Below, in pieces: positions 1 to 7,539 of a DNA stretch of 15,005 bases. The position numbers and the translations under genes were made by a program. Source of the DNA: Stemphylium vesicarium (lineage: Eukaryota; Ascomycota; Dothideomycetes; Pleosporales; Pleosporaceae); contig QXCR01000334.1 of the NCBI GenBank assembly GCA_004380135.1, positions 1-15,005 of the forward strand. Direction: 5' to 3'. Position 1 is the first letter of the stretch. Every line of letters begins with the position of its first letter. The notes beneath the pieces were generated by a model. It searched no databases. It had not been told where the DNA came from and saw only the letters and a program-made list of their open reading frames with translations.

Positions 1-170
1 ACTAACTTGTTGCTCTCTACATCGTCTAACGCCTGTTTGCGCCCTAAATGCCGAATGAACCCCTCTATTGAACTCGCATCAACCCCCTGCGTAACTAACC
101 GCCCAGCCCATCGATCGGCTACTTCCTCGCTCCCGTACATCAATCCTAACAACCCTCCTACTAACACCCC
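1..170 (-). CDS. Possible partial CDS, ADP-ribosylglycohydrolase-like C-terminal fragment
   Basis: An open minus-strand frame runs from just after a TGA at 173-171 to the window edge, about 56 codons, with an ATG at 140-138. The translation starts with a small-residue hydrophobic stretch (VLVGGLLGLMYG) followed by SEEVADRW and an amphipathic helix-like tail. The spacing of G-G-x-x-G-x-x-Y-G-x-E-x-V-x-x-R-W recalls the C-terminal helix of ADP-ribosylglycohydrolase (ARH/DraG) proteins, where it follows a D-x-D-T metal motif. I could not find that upstream motif within about 500 bases, so either an upstream exon lies further off, the ATG is the true start, or this is a remnant. A CTAAC branch-like site at about 205-201 precedes the frame, with AG candidates after it. 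The family call rests on a pattern judged by eye and is weak. Confidence 0.33.
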
Positions 171-654
171 TCAGCTTTCCGACTCGATGCGCAAACCAGA
201 GTTAGTTGGAGAGAAAAGGGTCAAGCTGGAGAATCAAGATGCGCAAAAACGAAACCCGGTTACCGCTACCGCTACCAAGTTTTCCCAGCGAAGCGGGTGG
301 CCTGGTTTCCAACTGCAACACAGCCACATCGCGTTCTGGCCTGGCCTTGCTGCTACTATGTTGCAGGGGTTCGCGCCAGCTGGGTAGGGAATGGTTTGAC
401 GTACATGTGCGCCCCGAAGGGTCCGACGGATGTGGTACCAGTTAGTGGCGCGATACATCCCCACCCAAGTAGTTTAGCGTTGGTTTAATTCGGGGACGAG
501 GGTTCGCTTGTGTGTTTCGGCGTATCGCCAAGGTTGGCTTGATACTTTCTCTCCCTCTTTTTGTGGGTTTCTGGCTTGCTTGGGCTGCTCAGTTCCTCTG
601 CGTGCAATCGCCTTGCGAATGTTTGATTTTCGTTTGTTCGTTTGCCTGTTGAGA

Positions 655-674
655 CGGACAGGTTGAACTGTCCG
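655..674. repeat. Short perfect inverted repeat (7-bp arms, 6-nt loop)
   Basis: Arms CGGACAG (655-661) and CTGTCCG (668-674) flank the loop GTTGAA. The outer CGG/CCG triplets are 14 bases apart, which is not a standard Zn2Cys6 spacing. It may be a hairpin in a transcript or chance. Confidence 0.5.
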
Positions 675-1664
675 GGACGGAACAAGCAATGGAAAGCATT
701 CCAACAGCAACGCTGATACCAATGATGACGACGACGACAGTGCCAAACAACCCCCAGATGACCCTCGCATCCAGGTATACAAAAGTCCCGGTGGTTGTTT
801 CCCGTGTTCAAACCCCCTTCTCGTCGAGTCAGATGGCGCGACATTCTCAAACTCTACATCCGTGACAGGGGGGGTTTGCGTGCCGACAGGCCCCGGCCGC
901 GCCCTCACTAGCCACACCAGACCACTGCGTGCGCCCCACCCGTGTCGCTGGCACATTTCGCTGCATGCCGCCAATGCAGCTCAAGCCCCGAAATAGCCCT
1001 TCCAAGCCAATATTCGCTCAACGCGAGCTGCCAAGCGCGTAAACGGGGAGCGAGCGGTTTCAATAAGACGAGCGAGCGATGAGCATGTTTTGCAAGCAAG
1101 CGTTTACCCAGATGGGATGGGATGATTGGGGGCTTTGGTCACGAATGCTCGTATTCTGAATTCGTTGGCGCGGGGTCTGGAGTGGATTAGGGGGCCTGGG
1201 TTTGTTGGCTGGTGGGTGATGTTTGTTGACCTCGAGGTGGGGCTCGTAGGATCGTGACGGTTTTTTTGCACAGAGTAATTATCATGATTAGGGAGCTTAC
1301 TCTTACTTGGAACGTGTGGGTAAGAGAGAATCTGTGCTCTGTTTCCTTGATGGTTTGACAACATGTGATGCTGATGTTTCTGGTCCGCTAAAAGAAGCGT
1401 CATTGGTGCGGAACATTCGCGTGCGCCACGTCACAGTTGTGCCTCGGGGGCCTATATTGCCCTTTTCGCGACTCCTCCTCCTTTGCAGGTACATGAACCG
1501 GCTAGCGCAATAAATTGTATATGTACTCTATACCGGAGGTTAGGAACAAGGGGGCATCAACTCACCAACCGCCCCAACTCGGCTGGAGTGGTAGCAATTG
1601 AATCGGGATACTATTGCCTGCGTCTCGCCTTGGTTCACGTATACGCAGTAAAGCGCCCTGAAAA

Positions 1665-1678
1665 TCTAATTAATTAGA
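1665..1678. repeat. Perfect 14-bp AT-rich palindrome
   Basis: TCTAATTAATTAGA reads the same on both strands and contains TAATTA homeodomain-like cores. It lies in gene-free DNA, so any role is unknown. Confidence 0.6.
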
Positions 1679-1777
1679 CGCTGTAAAGCTAAGAGACGCC
1701 TAATTACACGTCGAGGATATGAGTTCTTCCCATGAGGGCAGTCCTCCAGTTACACCTTCATTGGTGCACGCTAGCCC

Positions 1778-1793
1778 ACCTAGGTACCTAGGT
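1778..1793. repeat. Perfect 16-bp palindrome of the CCTAGGTA type
   Basis: ACCTAGGTACCTAGGT is a perfect palindrome and also a short tandem of CTAGGTAC. It is followed directly by the 8-bp palindrome TACATGTA (1793-1800). From memory, CTAGGTAC-type strings recur in intergenic DNA of many ascomycetes. Here I can show only one copy. Confidence 0.6.
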
Positions 1794-2300
1794 ACATGTA
1801 TGCAACAAAGCAAGAAGCGACGACTGTATCTAACATCTTTTCACGGTTTGTAAGCACATTAAGAAAAGCTTCAGCACAAGCAACCCATGGAACGCCTTAC
1901 TAGACATGCAATCAGAGCACAAGGTAAAAACTCCTCATCGCCAACGATCGTAGCCGTGGTGCGGAAGTAGAAAGACAATGTTGAACTCACCCCTTCCTTC
2001 TTCCGAATTCACCTATTCAATACAGCCGCCATCGCCCGATCCGAAAGTGCCAGACGGTTCTAAAGGTGATGGTGATATCGGGAGTCCGTCATCCGATGGC
2101 ACGGGCATTTTCCACAGCGGCCGCCACCACACCCAGGGCCAACACGCAATTAAACCCGCAAACGGTTCGATACAACGAGAGCGGCGAAAAAGCGCCATGG
2201 CGTGGCGATCGTATTTGGCGGGCCTCGTTGGGCTCGTAGAGAAAGAATGCGTAGGCTACTTTATACGATTCGCGAACGTTTCCAAGAATGGGAACATCCA

Positions 2301-4614
2301 TTATATTGTGTCGCTGTCCATCATCGAACCCATATTTCCACTCTTCAACTCATTGATAAGTCTTCGTGCCTCGACCATATCGCAATTCCCAGCGCCAGCA
2401 GAATTTGCCGTCATTGGACTGGTCCGTATACCATTCCGCGTGTGAATCTTCTTCAGCGTCAGATACGCTATCAGCCAGTACTCTGGGGCGTATCTCATGA
2501 AACCAAGGCGCTGCCACATTTTCGATAAATCACTTTCCTTCCCCAAAAAATCCACTAACTCCGCATCTCGGGATTGCGACGGCCACGACTGCTGCCAGTT
2601 CCGTAATGCATTTATGATTGAAGCCGCTCTAGTTGCGTCTAGCATGGGAATTGCGGAGGCTTCGATGCTGTGTACCTGCAGATAGAGTGCGTGGACGATG
2701 GTGAACATGTTTAGGACGGTAAGGTGGGCAAAAGCGCGACGGATCGTTGAAATTGCCATGATCGCATCATCACACAGCAAATTGACGGCGCTTAGGATGG
2801 TCAGGTTCGTCGCATCGGTACCCATGCTTCTGCGCCAAGCCTCAAGTTCGACGAAGCACTCTTCTCTCGAAGAAGCTTGGAAACAGGTTTCTGGGGATGA
2901 CATCTCGATGACCATTTCGGATAAAGCCATGCGGGGTACATGGCGGAAGAATAGGGCATAACTCGCGTCGATGTTGCAAATGTATGAACAGATCCTATTG
3001 AGTCAAGTTAGCATTGAGACGTGGTATACTGGGTCAATCTGTACCGAATGAGTGACTCCCGGAGGATGTACTCTTCCCAGTCGAAGCCAGCTAGATGGAG
3101 TGTATCGATTCGTTTCAGCGAAGCCTGATCTAGTCCGATATCGCGTGCTAGCTTGACAAACGTCAGTAAGTCCTGAGACCGTGATGGAAAACACTGACAT
3201 AAACGAGATCGTTGAACCGTTGCCGCAGAACACGTCTTTTGCTCCGCTTACTACCCTCCCACGTTTGGTATAGGCAAACACAGTAAGCAGCTTGGAGAAC
3301 CTCCAAATGTGTGCTCCGTCGATGATTAGCCGTCGAGTCCCTCCACACAGTCGAGATGTCGTCCTCATCGAAAGCACCATCACCGAAGACAAGGTCTTCG
3401 ACCACGTCGAACCAGATCTGAGCTGGGGCACGGTCACGCTCTTCGGGCGACAAGCACGCACCAACTAGAGCCATCGCAGCAATGAGCCCTGGTGCCTTTT
3501 CCGTTATTCTGAACGTCGGTGCATGTATTGTGGGCCAGTTGGGATACCAGCAAGACCAGAAGAGCGCATGGCACTTGCGTAGATGTTTCGGGTTGAAAAA
3601 TTCATAGCACGAAGCTTCCGCGGAAGACGACCAGGTTATATGAGTGAAGCCTTGGCCGTGCTGCTTTGTTGCTACATCTCGTATTCGATGAACAATCTCG
3701 TGTGTTACGAGTAATAAGGGGACTGGACTGTCCGTGTTATTATTATCCTGCACCAGCACATATCTGGCTATGTCGATCCAGTGCGTCGTCGCCGCATCTA
3801 GACTTACTTGCTTCACGGCGAAAACATTCTCACTCGGGCTCGCCTTCGTTGGGTCTGATGTGATGGAGAGTCTCTGTTGCTTGGTGCCACACCCGAATGA
3901 TCTAACAAATCCAGTCGCCTTGGTAAAGTTGTCGAGAAAGGGAAATTGGATCAACATGTTGATACTGAGGTTTGTTGGGCGTTGGGAAAATGGAGCTACA
4001 AGTTCGTGTTCGATCAACAGTGATCCAGGGCTAGTGCAGGAGCCAGCGTCAACGTCAGAATTTAAACTGAACCTGGAAGACCAAAGCGTTGGTTCTATCG
4101 CGTGATCCAGTTCGGGTATGGAGGTTTCAGGATGATCGTTGGTGTTGTCCAAGGTCCGGAATACAGATTCGTATACATGCATGTCGAATCCGGTCATCAC
4201 CTCTCCATCGATGTGGCATTTTAACGTGCCGTCAGGCTCCGTCTCGAAAGCATTGATGTTATCAATGAGGGATTTGGACTCGCCTGCCCAGTCAGGGCTA
4301 CTCTCTTGCGGTCGACTATACTTGCACACTTGATTCCTCGAGGTACACTGCGCGCATGGTTTCGAGGAAGTACAAGCTCTCTTCAAATGACTGCATTGGT
4401 CGCAAGCACGGATCTTGCGTCCTCTTATTTTCTCCTTAACCGCAGGGACGGAAAGACTATGAGCCCTTCGGACACTGCATGAGTGCCAATGACGTTTCAA
4501 TGAATCGCTGCGTTTATAGTCAGTGACCGGGCTGCCTCGTGAGGGAGGAGCGCACCTTCTAGCAAATTTACGGGAGCAAAAGATGCAGATGTAAGACCTT
4601 TTAGAGATTTCCAT
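2301..4614 (-). CDS. C2H2 + Zn2Cys6 dual zinc-finger transcription factor
   Basis: A 722-aa nuclear DNA-binding regulator in four exons: 4614-4556, 4507-3199, 3151-3045 and 2994-2301. Introns are 48, 47 and 50 nt; the second uses a less common AAG acceptor, and CTGAC or CTAAC branch sites are visible. The joined frame is exact, and the stop is TAA at 2301-2303. Residues 8-30 form a C2HC-type finger (C10, C13, H26, C30) rebuilt only by removing intron 1. Residues 55-81 form a Zn2Cys6 cluster (C55, C58, C65, C71, C74, C81) preceded by a basic stretch. The rest matches the fungal-specific TF (PF04082-type) middle region: FWSCWYPNWPTIHAPTF near 336-352, then W-x-x-Y-x-x-R-E-S after intron 2. I chose the ATG at 4614 because the finger follows at once; an in-frame ATG at 4656 would add 14 residues. 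The gene is divergent from the oxidase at 5445, which suggests a pathway regulator. The target is unknown. Confidence 0.92.
4508..4555 (-). other. 48-nt in-frame intron inside the zinc finger
   Basis: The intron begins GTGCGC, has a CTGAC branch site about 17 nt before the end and ends in CAG. It is a multiple of three with no stop codon, so retaining it inserts 16 residues between the cysteine pair and the histidine of the C2H2-type finger. Removing it restores the canonical C-x2-C-x12-H-x3-C spacing, which is the main evidence for it. Confidence 0.85.
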
Positions 4615-4746
4615 GTCAACCCTACAAGGTTGTAAGTAAGTCCTATAGTAGACCAAAAGCGCTTGTTATGTATTTGAAAGCTTTCTTAAACGCTATAGGG
4701 AAGGGAAAGTGCCAAATGCGGGGGATCTGCGCGCTACACTTGGGTG

Positions 4747-4769
4747 CCGGATCGCGCGGTTAATTTCGG
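4747..4769. promoter_or_regulatory. Triple CCG/CGG array at 10-bp pitch
   Basis: CCG at 4747-4749, CGG at 4757-4759 and CGG at 4767-4769 start exactly 10 bases apart, about one helical turn, so all three face the same side of the DNA. The first two form an everted pair and the last two a direct pair, each with 7 bases between. This fits the general style of Zn2Cys6 sites. The array lies about 135 bp upstream of the regulator's ATG. Confidence 0.4.
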
Positions 4770-4877
4770 CACTTGGACAAAGGCGAAGTTCACATGACAA
4801 GAAGTTCGCAAAACGAGCTATCCACAACATCTATCTTTCCCCTTTCTTTCTCTCTCGCTGTGGGAAATACCCGCACC

Positions 4878-4898
4878 ATCGGGTGACGGACTCCCGAT
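4878..4898. promoter_or_regulatory. CGG-N11-CCG palindrome (Gal4-spacing Zn2Cys6 site)
   Basis: ATCGGG (4878-4883) and CCCGAT (4893-4898) are perfect inverted arms. Inside them CGG (4880-4882) and CCG (4894-4896) are separated by 11 bases, the spacing known for Gal4-class dimeric Zn2Cys6 factors. The site is 264 bp upstream of the regulator's ATG and about 547 bp upstream of the oxidase's ATG. Binding by the neighbouring regulator is inference. Confidence 0.45.
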
Positions 4899-5091
4899 AA
4901 TGGCCAACGCGCAATGTTCACACTGGAGGCATCTCGGCCCAGAAAGATGTCAATAACAACTATTAGGTCGGTCGCAAAAAAATCTCTGCTGTTGTTTTGA
5001 CCAGGAACGATAGACTAAGCAAAGGGTCTCAGACGAATGCGGTTACACCGCGTCCGAACATGGCTTTAGCGTCGGGAAATTCTCACAGTTT

Positions 5092-5102
5092 GGGGGGGGG
5101 GG
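5092..5102 (+). repeat. 11-G homopolymer run with adjacent G tracts
   Basis: Eleven Gs are followed by A, four Gs, two As and two Gs. This could fold as a G-quadruplex on the plus strand, and it is prone to sequencing or length error. It lies about 343 bp upstream of the oxidase start. Confidence 0.7.
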
Positions 5103-5444
5103 AGGGGAAGGTCGGCAACGACGGATTTCTCCCACTCGATGCGGGGTTCTATCACGACAACTACCGTCTGCCATGTGCAGAAATGTCCGAGTGGCTACCG
5201 CAAAGAATAACCAGCTGCCTCTTGGATGGCATGATGGCGTGTATAATGCCCCGCATGCGACTAAAGCATTGATCATCTCTGTGTCGGAAGTGGCACTAGT
5301 TCTCGTAACGGGTGATAGCATTGAAGAAGGTAATAAGAGTGTTTGAAGCACCCCTCAGTTACATACTTTGCCCATTAATCTACCGCCTTGCGCCCTTATT
5401 GCATTATTCAGAGCACTACTCCAAATTCGTCTCGCCACATCGTC

Positions 5445-7227
5445 ATGGTCGTCATCACAGAGCCGCGTGTGCTGCCCCCCAATGTCAGTGCAGCCGTCTT
5501 CTCCCAATTCCTAACCGCCTGTCAAGATCTCGGTAGCGAAGATATCGAGGTTATATCCTCGACGTACCAAATTGACGATGGCGACTACATGAAGCCAAGC
5601 TACACACACGACCCTCATCACATTCTTGCGCAAGATTTCTTCCTCGCGTCAGCCGTCATCGCCCCACGTCACGTCGCTGATGTCCAGGCTATCGTCAAGG
5701 CGGCGAACGAGTATCATGTGCCACTATGGCCCATCAGCATCGGGAGGAACTCGGGCTATGGAGGTGCCGCTCCACGTGTATCTGGTAGTGTTGTCGTGAA
5801 CATGGGTAAACATATGAACAAAATTCTCGAGGTCAATGTAGAGGGTGCGTATGCCTTGGTCGAGCCAGGTAAGTTCAGTCGCCACTTATGCCTTCACTCC
5901 GTTCAAGACGTTGATCTATATCTAGGAGTCACGTACCACGATCTGCATACCTACCTCATCGAGAACAAGCTTCGCGACAAGCTTTGGCTCGACGTGCCTG
6001 ATCTTGGTGGTGGTTCAGTACTAGGCAATACCATGGAGAGGGGCGTGGGCTACACGCCTTATGGCGGTAAGTCTCAGCATGAAGGGCTTGTCGCATCCCG
6101 GTCTGACTTGTTCACTAGATCACTTTATGATGCATTGCGGTATAGAGCTCGTCTTACCTAGTAGCGAGGTCATGCGTACCGGTATGGGAGCACTGCCGCA
6201 TCCCAATGAGAAAGACGGCGTTGCTCCCCAAGACCAGCCTTGGAATGACTCGGCACAGCTATTCAACTACGGGTTCGGCCCCTACGTTGACGGAATCTTC
6301 ACTCAATCCAATCTGGGTATCGCGACCAAGATGGGCATCTGGCTCATGCCAAACCCGGGTGGCTACCAGTCCTACCTTATCACAATCCCGCGGGAGGAAG
6401 ACTTGAAGCAGGCAGTCGACATCATCAGGCCGCTGAGATTGAACATGATCCTCCAGAATGTACCTACAATTCGCCACATTCTGCTCGATGCCGCGGTGTT
6501 GGGTCACAAATCCCATTACACGTCGGATGTAAACAGACCCCTCACAGACGCCGAGCTAGACGCGATAGCCGCGAAGCTCAACCTCGGCCGCTGGAACTTC
6601 TACGGCGCGCTCTACGGGCCCCAGCCCATGCGCGATGCCATGTGGTCCGTTGTCAAAGAAGCCTTCTCCACCATCCCAGGCGCAAGATTCTTCTTCCCGG
6701 AAGACCGCCCGGAGCCAAATTCCATCTTGCATACGCGGCACAAGACTATGCAAGGCATCCCAACCTACGACGAGCTCAAATGGCTCGACTGGCTACCAAA
6801 CGGCTCGCATCTCTTCTTCTCGCCCATCTCGAGAGTCAACGGTGACGACGCAACCAAGCAGTTTGCGCTTACCAAAGCTCGCTGCCATGAAGCTGGCCTT
6901 GACTTCATCGGTACGTTTACGGTTGGTATGCGCGAAATGCACCATATCGTATGCATTGTTTTCAACCGCAAAGACGAGGCCATGAAGAAGAGGGTTGTGT
7001 GGCTCATCAAGACGCTGATTGATGACTGTGCTAAGCTGGGATGGGGAGAGTACAGGACCCATCTTGCTGCTATGGATCAGATTATGGCTACTTACTCGTT
7101 TAACAATCACGTCTTCAGGAGATTCAATCAGACAGTGAAGAATGCCCTGGATCCTAATGGGATCCTGGCGCCGGGCAAGTCCGGGATTTGGCCAAGGCGT
7201 TATAATCGCATGCAGTGGAAGCTGTAA
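5445..7227 (+). CDS. vaoA: Vanillyl-alcohol oxidase (VAO-type flavoprotein)
   Basis: A 557-aa FAD oxidase predicted to oxidise 4-hydroxybenzylic compounds such as vanillyl alcohol, 4-(methoxymethyl)phenol or 4-allylphenols, releasing hydrogen peroxide. Exons are 5445-5868, 5926-6066 and 6119-7227; introns of 57 and 52 nt both start GTAAGT. The N-terminal half carries the FAD-binding segment (SIGRNSGYGGAAPR, residues 98-111). Known functional residues of the Penicillium simplicissimum enzyme all occur here at an offset of three: H58 (His61), Y105 (Tyr108), D167 (Asp170, in PDLGGGS), H419 (His422, the covalent 8-alpha-histidyl FAD link, in NGSHLFFSP), T454 (Thr457), Y500 and R501 (Tyr503, Arg504, in GEYR). 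Length and the C-terminal WKL also match that 560-aa enzyme; WKL is PTS1-like, so partly peroxisomal location is possible. The start is the first in-frame ATG. Exact substrate preference is not readable; eugenol oxidase activity is an alternative. Confidence 0.95.
5869..5925 (+). other. 57-nt stop-free intron in the oxidase gene
   Basis: The intron has a GTAAGT donor and ATCTAG acceptor, a length divisible by three and no in-frame stop. Removing it joins VEPG to VTYHDL, the uninterrupted family sequence. Retention would add 19 residues within the FAD domain. Confidence 0.88.
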
Positions 7228-7539
7228 AGGCTGGAGGTGCGGACTTGGATGACGGATCTTTTATGGAGCTGCCAAATCAGGTTTGATTTATATGATTGGA
7301 GGAGTTCTGGTAATATAGGTTAATACTGGCTTCAGACGCATGGAATTGAAAACTATGTTAAGACTAGGCGGTTAGAGTCTATCTTGTACATATATCCACT
7401 TTCTTGATATCGAGACTTATAATATATACAACGATCATCAACAATGACAACAAAAAGCCACCCACTACACCAAAACACAGAGACATACACCTAGAAATAG
7501 ACAAACATCGGTCCTAGATCCCACCACCTTGATCATCGT
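7228..7539. other. Convergent 3' intergenic region
   Basis: 312 bases between the stop codons of the oxidase (plus) and the chitin deacetylase (minus). It is AT-rich with TATATA-like strings near 7388-7432, which suits 3' UTRs and poly(A) sites for both genes. I see no gene in it. Confidence 0.6.

Larger units (their letters stand above)
171..2300. other. Intergenic stretch without a supported gene
   Basis: About 2.1 kb in which every open frame lacks a recognisable domain, a convincing start context and splice structure. It contains a pyrimidine-rich tract near 545-580, as often seen in fungal promoters or leaders. It also holds a small hairpin at 655-674 and two perfect palindromes, at 1665-1678 and 1778-1793. 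The last several hundred bases are presumably the 3' flank of the minus-strand transcription factor gene that ends at 2301. I see no tRNA-like fold or rRNA. Confidence 0.55.
4615..5444. promoter_or_regulatory. Shared divergent promoter region, regulator and oxidase
   Basis: This 830-bp region lies between the start of the minus-strand zinc-finger regulator and the plus-strand vanillyl-alcohol oxidase. It holds clustered CGG/CCG triplets, including a CGG-N11-CCG palindrome at 4878-4898 and an evenly spaced triplet array at 4747-4769. It also has a pyrimidine-rich tract near 4835-4858 and an 11-G run at 5092-5102. Zn2Cys6 proteins bind CGG-type triplets, so autoregulation or co-regulation is plausible but not shown. 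No other gene is supported here. Confidence 0.65.

Noticed and set aside
474..974. 166-codon minus-strand open frame
   Set aside because: No recognisable domain, low-complexity Ser/Arg content, no splice or start support; looks like promoter-type DNA.
2160..2175. GGTTCGATAC as a tRNA T-arm
   Set aside because: No matching acceptor stem, D-arm or anticodon arm could be found around it.
2013..2301. Minus-strand frames with a signal-peptide-like hydrophobic stretch
   Set aside because: Short, no downstream domain, and they lie in the expected 3' UTR of the transcription factor.
1978..2445. 155-codon plus-strand frame starting at an ATG
   Set aside because: It runs antisense into the well-supported final exon of the transcription factor; the non-overlapping part is Ser/Pro-rich with no domain. 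It could be a small gene, but I cannot support it.
3003..3464. 153-codon minus frame spanning the transcription-factor introns
   Set aside because: Reads through in a different phase; the spliced model restores conserved W-x-x-Y and R-E-S motifs, so this is a shadow.
5445..7227. Berberine-bridge-type oxidase as the identity of the flavoprotein
   Set aside because: No signal peptide, no bicovalent His/Cys pattern, and the residue-by-residue match is to vanillyl-alcohol oxidase.
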